A stretch of DNA of 11,339 nucleotides from Nephromyces sp. MM_2019 (Eukaryota; Apicomplexa; Aconoidasida; Nephromycida). The notes under the pieces were generated by a model, which searched no databases, was not told the origin of the DNA, and saw nothing but the letters and a program-made list of their open reading frames with translations. Shown piece after piece: positions 1-8,600 of this stretch. The stretch's first letter is position 1. Every line of letters begins with the position of its first letter. The position numbers and the translations under genes were made by a program. The stretch spans positions 1 to 11,339 of the forward strand of contig JADHZB010001014.1 of assembly GCA_015657535.1 (NCBI GenBank), read 5' to 3'.

Positions 1-103
1 GGGGGTGGAGGGCCAGACCTGCCAAAGTGTAGAGAATCTTACTCCAAAGTAATGCTTCAAAAGGAATAAACAATATACAATCATCTTGAAAACACAGGAA
101 AAT
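1..103. other. Left-edge non-repetitive sequence
   Basis: Mixed-composition sequence with no convincing open frame or motif; it passes into CA-rich repeat near 104. Nothing can be assigned. Confidence 0.5.
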
Positions 104-560
104 GAAATGGCACCACACACAGCATACTCAAACTCACAAATATAGGCACAGGCTCACAAATACACATAAAAATACACACCCACATACAGGCACACGCAAG
201 CATATACCCAAAAATACCCACATGCTTACGCAAGCATATTGTAGCATATACACACGCACTCTCACACAGGGACATACATCTACACACACGAATACATATA
301 CGCACACAAACACATTTACGCAGATACATACAAGCACACACACATGAATACATACACTCATATGCAAACTGACACAGATACCTGCACGCACACACACACT
401 CACGGACATAAATACACGCACACACACACGCACACGAATATGTGCACGCACACACGCACTCGAACAAATATATGCTCGTGCATACAAAATCAAATAGATA
501 CATATGCTCACAAATATACCCAAGCAGATACACATACACGCTCACACACATCTCAGAAAA
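104..560. repeat. CA-rich degenerate microsatellite block
   Basis: Nearly continuous CA/ACA/ATACA sequence on the + strand (cacacacacacacg, acatacacac and variants), broken every few units by T, G or C. Both strands show overlapping open frames of about 80-160 codons, but their Thr/His or Cys/Val/Tyr composition is what CA/TG repeats give in any frame, so they are not called as genes. Confidence 0.85.
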
Positions 561-1444
561 AATACACACGCCTCAACAAAAAAAACATACATACAAAAAA
601 GCAACACACAAGCTCATGAATGCAGCAGAGACTCGAATCCGAGTTTTATGCCCAGCACATATCTTCTTCTGCTTCATGCCATCAACAAAAGCAAAGTTCC
701 TGCATTTTTTCTCATCATTTCGCAGCTTGAATTTTCTCCCTTAAACCCCCCTCGTCATCTCCCTGCAGAATTACTTGTTCATCTTTTTTTCCTTCTTGAA
801 TAACGGTATATCTATCCATCCCTTTACCAACTTTCTTCGTTGAATTCCCTGTATTTACACCCTTTTTTCATCAAAAAACATCCATCTTCTTCTCAAATAG
901 CAGAATTCTACATATTTCGCTTCTTCCTTGCCTTTTCTTTGTATTTACCTATTTTTCTACATTGAATGCTCCATTGTATTCAGTTATACATCTTCGTAAT
1001 CATCGTGATCTCTACGTTGGATACTTCATCATTAGATCATCCTCATCTTCTTCAGCTGTTTGCTGCTTTTTGCAGATTTCTCAGCTTTATCATCTTCATT
1101 TTCATATTCTACTTCATCATCTCCACCTGCCGATTCTTGTAGGTTCCTCAGCTTCATCTTCCTCTTCTTCATCTGCTTCCTGCTGTGTGCCGTCATTTCA
1201 TCCTCATCTTCTTCATCTTACCATTTTGCTGCATTTCGCAGCTTCTTCATAAAACTGGCAAATAATGGAAAATAACGAAATTTCTGAGTCTATTCTCACA
1301 AATTTAGTGACTTGAGCATCAATTTTTTGCTTCAAAGCATACAAGAGGAGGGAAAATATCATCCTCTTCATTGATTCATTATTTCATGTGAAAAATCTTC
1401 AAACTCTATTCTCTATGTATTAGGGATATTCCGAGTTTAGTAGC
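561..1444. other. Non-repetitive upstream island with CTTCATC-type pyrimidine tract
   Basis: No confident gene. The + strand is T/C-rich. From about 1028 to 1250 it is dominated by CTTCATC/CTTCTTCATC units, which read as Glu/Asp-rich in one - strand frame and Ser/Leu-rich in one + frame. A - strand frame at 1213-1371 contains an exon-like segment (1222-1329) between a pyrimidine-rich acceptor and a GTAAGA donor; it is reported as a lead only. The motif TTTTTGCTTCAAA at about 1324-1336 recurs in myosin intron 6 (about 9245-9257), which suggests that at least part of this island is non-coding. Confidence 0.5.
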
Positions 1445-2320
1445 AGGTGTGTGTGTATTTTTGTTTTGCCGTTTGGAGAGGTTTAACTTGTTTCCAGCTG
1501 ATAAGGGGTTAATTTGGGTGTGTGTGTGCTGGTGTGGGTGTGTGCGTGCGCTGTGTTTGTGTGTGTGGGCTGCGGGTTGGAGTGTGTGGTATGTGTGTGT
1601 ATGGTGTGTGTGTGTGTGCAGTGGGTGTGCGCGTGCGCGGTGGGTGAGAATGTGATGTCGTGTGTGGGCGGGAGTGAGTGCGTACTGTGGGTGGGAGTGA
1701 GTGCGTACTGTGGGTGGGAGTGTGTGTGTGTGGATGGCTGGAGTGTGTGTGTGTGGATGGCTGGAGTGTGTGTGTGCCGGGGTGGATGTGTGGGAGGGTG
1801 AGAGTGTGTGTTGTGGTGGGTGTGTATGCGTGTGATGTGGTGAGTGGAACACGACAAATGCGATGCGCCGAGAGAGTACTGTGTGCATGCGCGCGACGGG
1901 CGAGGTGCTGTGTGCGTTGTATGATCGGCATCCAAGATACGAGTGAGTAGGTGGGAGTGTGTGCGTGGCGATATGAGTGAGTTTGCAAGCTTTATGTGTG
2001 TGCCATTCCATTGTAAGTGCAAGTACGTGTGTGATGGCGTGGGTGTGAATGCAATAGTGTGTGTGAGCCGTGCTACTCGAGAGTGTGTGTGTTTGCGATT
2101 ACGTATGATCCGTATACGTGTGCGTGTGCCTTATCTGAACGTATGAGTGTGCAACAGTGCCTGAACGTGTGTACACGTGCTACTGTGGCTGAGCATGTGT
2201 GTGTGTGTGTGTGTGCCATAATCCCTAAGCATGTGTGTCTTTCGCGGTGCTACAGATGGTCTGCGTGCCGTTATGTACATATCTACTTTCTGTTTCCCTG
2301 TGTGTTGTGTGCGCTTGGAG
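1445..2320. repeat. TG-rich degenerate microsatellite block
   Basis: The + strand is dominated by TG/TGTG/GTGG runs with scattered interruptions, densest at 1516-1830 and again at 2030-2245, where an uninterrupted (GT)9-10 lies near 2194-2214. The open frames of 70-200 codons on both strands (Cys/Val/Trp or Thr/His-rich) are repeat artefacts. A 23-bp tandem array is embedded at 1670-1785. Confidence 0.85.
1670..1785. repeat. 23-bp tandem repeats, two successive types
   Basis: Two exact copies of a 23-bp unit beginning GGGAGTGAGTGCG (1670-1692, 1693-1715) are followed by two exact copies of another 23-bp unit beginning GAGTGTGTGTG and ending GGATGGCTG (1718-1740, 1741-1763), then a degenerate third copy. 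Both units share the 23-bp period. Confidence 0.85.
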
Positions 2321-2720
2321 AGCTTCTATCAGGTTTTCTGCATTTCCCCACTTGATGATGGGCATTTTTATGTGTATACGTGCTTGTGTTTGCAAATATG
2401 AACTGCACATACTGAGTGTAGATTTGTGATTATTCTTGAATCCAAGCATATACCGTGTGTGTTTTTTTTTACTGCTCGTATATCCTTTCAAGAGATAGAA
2501 AGTATCCCTCAATTTTGTATGAAGCAGGAAATATTCTGTGCACACACATGAGCTCTCTATATCTGACGCTCATTCTTAAGGTCTTTCAAAGTAAAGAAAT
2601 CCCCTCTACAAATCTCTGCTTCCTATACGTTTTCAAGGTAGGAAAACTCTAATATATAGCTAAACATGAGCTTAGCCTAGAGTGTGTGCCTCTACGGGAG
2701 GTATTGTGTATTTGTGTGTA
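2321..2720. other. Non-repetitive island between TG blocks
   Basis: Ordinary-complexity sequence. A + frame from about 2455 to 2652 (ending in LCFLYVFK before a possible donor AAG|GTAGGA at 2638) looks less repetitive than its surroundings, but I recognise no family and see no partner exon. A - strand frame at 2225-2545 is also unrecognised. No gene is called. Confidence 0.4.
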
Positions 2721-2976
2721 CTATCGTTTTTGTGTGTATGATATCGTTTGTGTGCATGTAAAATCGTTTGCGTGTGTGTGATATCTTTTGTGTATGTACG
2801 ACATCGTTTCTATGTATGTGATATCCTTTGTGTGCATGTGATATCCTTTGTGTGTGTGTGCTGCCGTTTGTGTTGTATGCTTTTGCCGTTTGTGTTTGTG
2901 TGCTATCCTTTGTGTGTGGTATCGTTTGTGCGTGTGCGATGTCGTTTGCGTGTGTGTGCTGCCATTCGTGTGTGCT
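2721..2976. repeat. Degenerate tandem array of about 20-bp TG-containing units
   Basis: About 12 imperfect units of the form (g)atatcGTTTGTGTGTATGT. The recurring anchor is ATCGTTTG or ATCCTTTG or GCCGTTTG, followed by a TG run, with spacing of about 18-24 bp. The Cys/Val-rich + frames and the Thr/His-rich - frame here are consequences of the repeat. Confidence 0.8.
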
Positions 2977-3180
2977 TGCAAGAGAACAGCGAAGAAGAGT
3001 AAATTTTTAACTACTACTACTATACTACTATGTGTGTGTTGATGTAAAGAGGCCTCAAGCATCTTCACTTTCAGATAAGCTCACGTAGAATATACCAGCC
3101 CGGAGGAAGTCATAGAAGAAGCAGAAGGTTCAGCTCCTTGGCTGTGAATGTGTGTATTTTCACACAGTGGTGGTAATAAA
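2977..3180. other. Non-repetitive island with a (CTA)n tract
   Basis: Contains a short CTA-type trinucleotide tract at 3010-3030 and a purine-rich stretch at 3089-3147. In one + frame that stretch reads as a short acidic peptide ending at TGA 3145. It could be a terminal exon but has no identified partner, so no gene is called. Confidence 0.4.
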
Positions 3181-3640
3181 AATACACGCACAAGGCTGGA
3201 ATACCTCGTCAGTACTCCGACACACACACTAGGCGGAAATATAACTATAGGTATTCATACATACAATAAGTTCCCGTCATGGCTTTAGTACTGACACACA
3301 CTAGGCTCCAGTCAAAGGGTTAGTAGTTACACACACCAGACTCCTGTTAAGCCTCCTTGATTCCCGCACACACTAGACCTCCATTAAGCCTCCCTTACTC
3401 ATGCATATACTATTTCCCCATTAAGCCTCCCTTACTCATGCATATACTATTTCCCCATTAAGCCTCCGGGATCGCACGCCCACACACACTATATCCCCGC
3501 TAAGCCTCCCTTACTCACGCACAAGCTTATACGCTGACCTCCCACCTCCCATACTATCACCTATGTATAAGCTAGCGAATGATTTCAGACTAGCCTAACT
3601 ATCCTGCCTAGGGAGGAGTATATACCCCACATATCACGAG
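3181..3640. repeat. CA-rich block with degenerate CACACACTAG...CCTCC repeats
   Basis: A series of imperfect units combining a CACACACTA run with (T)TAAGCCTCC. They include copies near 3286, 3331, 3368 and 3480, and grade into the exact 37-bp tandem repeat at 3383-3463. Confidence 0.7.
3383..3463. repeat. 37-bp tandem repeat
   Basis: The unit begins ATTAAGCCTCCCTTACTCAT and ends in ATTTCCCC. Two full copies (3383-3419, 3420-3456) are identical, and a third starts at 3457 but diverges after ATTAAGCCTCC. A degraded copy lies at about 3499-3522 and a related one at about 3345. There are no spacers between copies, so this is a direct tandem repeat. Confidence 0.9.
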
Positions 3641-3885
3641 CTTAAGGTAGCCAAAATCTTCGAATAGCCCTCGCCTCACTCCAGGCTGCTTCGTCGCCTA
3701 GTGGGTAGTCTATGTGGGAGTCGCACACACACCTCTTACTCGCAGTAGCACACACACTCCCCCCCCCCGCCGTTTGCAGCTTGTAAACAGGAAAAGTTTC
3801 GTTTGTTAGTACTAACAAGGAAAATGACGTCAAGGAGGCACATACAACGCCGCTTTTGGGTTTCCTAGGCTTTTCAGCTGGAGTT
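3641..3885. other. Non-repetitive stretch with a C10 run
   Basis: Mixed sequence with a run of ten C at 3759-3768. A - strand frame of 63 codons spans 3642-3833, but it has no recognisable domain and is not called. Confidence 0.4.
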
Positions 3886-4245
3886 ACTGCTTATATGCAT
3901 ACATTAAAGTCACACATGCACACAATCCTACCGGAAAGCAGTGCGCACACAGTGCGGTAGATATGCGTAGTTTGGCAAATACACGTATAAACTGGTGGAA
4001 ACACTCACAAACATAGGTGGAAACACCGGAAAATACGTGCACACATAAATAGAAGCACCACAGCAAATCCTCAAACCAGCAAACACACACAATGGCACGC
4101 GCAAAAACGCACACACACGCCACCGTACACATACAGGCACACACACACCAATATACAACAACGCACTCACAAACCCACACACCTATACACGAATAAGCAC
4201 GCCTAAACGCACACACACCTACATAAACCTACATACACACAACGT
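3886..4245. repeat. CA-rich degenerate microsatellite block
   Basis: CA/ACACAC-rich + strand sequence with interruptions, densest at 4080-4245. The Cys/Val-rich - strand frames of 84-110 codons reflect the repeat. Confidence 0.8.
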
Positions 4246-4930
4246 TTCTAATAACAATGCAAATTTTAGATAAAAGCAGAAAATCTGCTTAGCTTAAGCT
4301 TTTCTGAAAAATTTTTGTGGTGTTAGCAGAACTTAGAAGAAGAAGCAGAAGAGATGTGAAGAAGCAACAGCTAAAGCAATGAGAAGGCAACAGGAAAACA
4401 GTGAAATGGGGATTTTATTAGATGATAAGAGGTATTCTCTCTGGTTAGGATTTGAAGTAGATGAGGAAGAGAACGGAGAAAATCTGTGTGCGAGCTATAG
4501 AGAAAAATTGCAGTAAAGCAATTGACAAAAGAGGCTAGAAGAGGGAGTCCTGAAGGAGGCTAGCAATTTTTTTAAGGGCAATATGCACAGTTAATCGCTA
4601 TATACACGCATATGTGTGTTTACGCATTTATTGAGAATATCTACATGAATTTTCAGTGCATTGAGGGTAATGTGTGAAAGTGTGGTAGTTGATTGCTAAA
4701 AAATGGTGGCTTTCTTACAGGGCAGAGAACGGTGTTTACATATCATTCAAAGATGAAACGTGGGAGAATTAAACGGAAATCTTAATCAAGCACTAGTTCT
4801 CTATTCTGGGATACTCTACTTTGTGTGTGTTTTTGCGTGAAAGAGGCATATATATGGTAGTCTGGAGTACATACCCATAAAAAGCTATTGAGAAGAAGAG
4901 GTGAATTAACAGCGCACTACTAGCTAGAAG
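4246..4930. other. AT- and purine-rich upstream region, no gene seen
   Basis: Includes a short inverted repeat at 4274-4306 and a GAAGAAGAAGCAGAAGAG-type purine stretch at about 4333-4400. Stop codons break all frames quickly. It lies 365-1050 bp upstream of the myosin ATG, so it could hold promoter or 5' UTR sequence, but no element can be named. Confidence 0.4.
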
Positions 4931-5294
4931 AAGTGAATCTACATCCACCACCCACCACTACCTAGCAGTACCAAATCCACAATTACCACCCACAACCACC
5001 TAGAAAACCCCCTACACACACTAGTCTAACCCCCATTGCTACCCTCCATCTCCCACTATCATCCTACATGACTGAGAGAAAAGCTAATCAAAACCCCAAA
5101 CTTCTGCTGCTCATCCTCCTCCCCCCTCCCTCTACTACACTCACACACACTAACCATCTACCATAGCCCCCTCCCACACACTACTATTATGCAGTCATAG
5201 AACCTCCCCATAGCATACACGGTTGCACACATAATACCCGGTCAACCCCCTCCTACCTCCTCTTCTACCTTTTAAACCAAAAAAACTACTCAAA
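4931..5294 (+). promoter_or_regulatory. C/pyrimidine-rich leader upstream of the myosin ATG (putative 5' UTR or proximal promoter)
   Basis: The + strand here is strongly C-rich with short CCACC, CCTCC and CACACA units and very few Gs, ending in ccttttaaaccaaaaaaactactcaaaATGG. An in-frame TAA at 5232-5234 bounds the coding region. No TATA box or initiator can be identified with confidence. The role as leader or promoter is inferred from position only. Confidence 0.4.
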
Positions 5295-5612
5295 ATGGCG
5301 CCTCCAGCTAAAGCTAGTCTGGTCAGAAAGTATTCTGATCTAGACACTAGCGATTATATCATTGGCAGCAAAGTATGGCTAAGAGTTGAAGGAGCAGAGC
5401 TCTATAAAGAAGTAGAAGTTAAGAACATTTCAGGCGATACTATTCATGTAATAGATAATGGGCAGACTAGGCAAGTTAGCATCAACGACTGCCTAAACTC
5501 AAATATTGGTATAGAGCCGATGGCGATAAACGACTTGGCGAAGCTCACACACGCGAATGAAGCAGCAGCGTCTGATGTCATTATGAGGAGATACACACAG
5601 GGGCAGATATAT
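5295..5612 (+). CDS. Myosin exon 1: start codon and SH3-like N-terminal subdomain
   Basis: Codes for residues 1-106, beginning [16 protein letters not shown] and ending GQIY. The ATG sits in a good eukaryotic context (A at -3, G at +4, caaaATGG), and an in-frame TAA lies 63 nt upstream with no Met between. Residues about 20-75 ([20 protein letters not shown], then [13 protein letters not shown]) look like the small beta-barrel preceding many myosin motors. Residues 77-106 ([20 protein letters not shown], then [12 protein letters not shown]) match the conserved DL..L..LNE..VL..L..RY....IYTY element. The exon ends in phase 0 before GTGAGG. Read-through into intron 1 would add 18 residues and then a TGA. 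Confidence 0.95.
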
Positions 5613-8600
5613 GTGAGGCTCAGGGTTGTTTTAGGTTGTGTGTATGTATTTGATTGTGTGTGTGTGTGATTGTGCATGTGGTTGCGGTTGCGTTTATGTG
5701 CTGCGTGTGTGTTATTGTGATGATGCACGCATATGTGTGTGTGCGACTATCTCGACTGCAGTCTATACGCTTGCTATTATATCCATACGTGTGTGCGTGT
5801 GATTGATTCCACTGGAAAAATATACCTGCAACACTAGTGTGTGCTTTCATGTGTGTGTACCAGCTACAGCCCACTCCATTTACTCCATCCGTGTGCATGC
5901 TAGCATACCCTGCAAATTGTAGTTTCTCTAGACTAAAAATGGAAGATCACCAAAATTGAAGCATTTTCCCTACTAAAAGACGAAAAAAATCATCACTTTT
6001 TGCCTACTTTTATGCACTTCTCAGTATTTGAACGCGACTGCAGTCAAAGCAGCTTCACCAGCTTATTGACAGACGCTAGTCTAACACACACAGAAATAGG
6101 GTTTTCTGTGTGTTTCTAATGCCTTTATCCACTGTGCAAACACTCTCTTCTTTGCTTTAGACTTATGCTGGGCGTCTACTAGTAGCTATGAATCCCTTCA
6201 AGAAGCTTGACTCGCTTTACGATAGGAAGACATTGGAGAGATACAAAGCAGCGGATGCTTCAATGGGATTTCCTACTGAAGTGCCCCCACACACTTATGC
6301 AGTCGCTCAGCTTGCAATGGCCTCATTGAATTTTTTGCATGAGAGCCAGAGCTGTATAGTTAGTGGTAAGGCATTAGTGATCAGATTGGGGGAATGTGCG
6401 TGTGTGGATGAAATTGTAGTGCATGATGTGTGTGGATGAAGTCGTAGTGTGTGGTGTGTGTTTGTGTGTAATCGTAGTGTGTGGTGTGTGGGTGAAATCG
6501 TAGTGTGTGGTGTGTGTGGGTGAAATCGTAGTGTGTGTGAGGGGGGCCAAGCACGTAGGAAGCAAAGGGAGGATTCCATTATGTTACCGAGAGTAGTTCC
6601 GGTGTGTTAAGCAATTCGCGCATATGACATTAGATTGAGAAATTGGTGGATGCAGAGAGCTCGGTTAAGGGCGAAGTGCACACACGCACTATAACTACTG
6701 ATACGCCAAACATGTAGAGAAATAGGCTTGACAAACGCTAAAATTACCTAGAAACAGTACACCAACACACACTACGCACACACACGAGAATGTGAAAAGT
6801 GCACACAAGCAATAGATTGCAACCACATCGGCTGTGCGTTTACCTGCAACGCTATCCGATGCAAGGCAGTTATAACACCATATCCTTTAGTGTGTATTCG
6901 AGCTTTTCTCCCATTACCAAGTCCACACTAGTTTCTTCCCCTCTTGCGCTATGCAGGCGAATCTGGTGCTGGAAAGACAGAAACTGCCCGGCAGCTGATG
7001 CAGTTTTTCGCTACAACTCGAGGGAGTGCAGCATCAGGAGGTAGTGGAAAAGACATTCAAAGTATCATTCTGGGAGCTAACCCTCTACTGGAAGCTGTAG
7101 GAAATGCAAAGTGAGAAATCCCCTAGTGTAAACTTATTCGATCGTTAGAGCTGCAGCACCAGCTGAGCTTGAGATCATCTTTTAAGTAGCCTTGTATTGG
7201 TATGACAGTGATACCACACTAGTAAAATGCTCCAGTTTGGGGTGCTACATGGTTGCTTTCGGGGTGATTATGCTCGCTTGGGGTGCGGGGTGATTTTCGC
7301 GCTTTCGGGGTGATCAATTCCAGCACTTTGTGTAATCCCCCCAGAACAACCAGAAACAACAATTCTTCGAGATTTGGAAGGTTTATAAAGCTAGACGTTC
7401 CAGCTACTGGAGGGCTCCATGGAGGAATTATCTCCAACTACATGCTCGAACTCTCTCGGGTGGAGTTTCAGGGCAATAATGAGAGAAATTATCACATCTT
7501 CTATCAAGTAACAAAGTATGCCCCGGAGGGTAACCGTCAAGCTCTTCATTTACTGCCTCTTGAAAAGTATGAGTTTCTCAACAAGTCAGGCTGCTATGAA
7601 GTCCCCTCCGTTGATGATAAGGCTGAGTTCGAGGAGGTGCAGCAGCAGTTGAAGTAAGTGGGAAGGTAGTGTAGGGGGGGATACCTGCTTTTCTATGTAT
7701 CTGTTGGTATGTATCGCGTGCAGTGTGTGTGGTGTGTGCTTGATGTTGCAGTGTGCGTGCTTGATGTTTAGTATGTGTCATGTGTGCTTGATTTTGCGAT
7801 GTGTATGCAGCATATATAGCCTGTGATCTTGATGCGATTACAGTGTGTGTGCAGCATATATCCTTCACATAATCAGTGCTTATTCAGCATATATCCTCCA
7901 TATAAGCAGTGTGTGTGTGCTCTCTAAATATGTGCTATACTGATGTTGAACGATTGATTGTGTGTCTAGATTTATTGGGATTGCAGCTTTACTTATCTTG
8001 TTGTCTGGGTAATTTGTTTTCCTTGTACTTGCGAGACTGATTTGCCAGCAATGAGTGCGTGTACTAACAAGGAGTGTATGTAAACACACTGGCCCCTGAA
8101 GCTTAAGTGTGTGTGAAACTTTTTCAAAGATATAATGGCTGGTATTTCCATATTTTTCAAGAGTTTCAACTTGATGAAGCAACGCTATTGTGTGTTGCTC
8201 ATGTACGTACACCGAGCCAATGGTTTGATGAGTTGAAGCTGCCGACTTGATCAGAGTAAGCTAATCATGAAGCAGGCAGAAAATTGCTTTACCATTAAAC
8301 GGATGTTTAATTCGCACACACACAAGCAAACTTGGGAGCTTCTGCTTCGATATCCTGAGAAAAACGAAGAGCCTACTTTCATTGAAAAGCTGGTTTCTGT
8401 AACAGAATTGGAGGAAATTGGAGGGAATTGGAGGAAATTCTGATGTATTTTTATGAGAAATTTCATGAATTTCTGCGATTCCCTAGGACATCTTTTTCAA
8501 TTTTTGCAGCGAATTTTCCTTCTTCATCCAAATTTATCTTCATAAAATCTACAAATTCGCCGAAAAGGCTTCATTTTCGGTATTTTCTGCCTCACTATCA

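Noticed and set aside
81..619. Overlapping open frames of 81-162 codons on both strands
   Set aside because: All are translations of CA/TG repeats (Thr/His-rich one way, Cys/Val/Tyr-rich the other); no domain, no frame preference.
611..660. tRNA-like TCGAATCC string
   Set aside because: It lacks a GGTTC T-arm, acceptor stem and anticodon arm; only a 5-bp local hairpin (ACTCG/CGAGT) is present.
1406..2022. Minus-strand frames of 159-201 codons
   Set aside because: Three overlapping frames are simultaneously open with Thr-His-Pro-rich products, as expected from the TG block and not from a gene.
3383..3522. CRISPR-like array
   Set aside because: The 37-bp units are directly adjacent without unique spacers, and the context is eukaryotic with spliced exons.
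3642..3833. 63-codon minus-strand frame
   Set aside because: No recognisable domain, no splice context and no supporting neighbour.
6799..7044. 81-codon + frame spanning the intron 2/exon 3 boundary
   Set aside because: It crosses exon 3 out of frame with the P-loop coding sequence.
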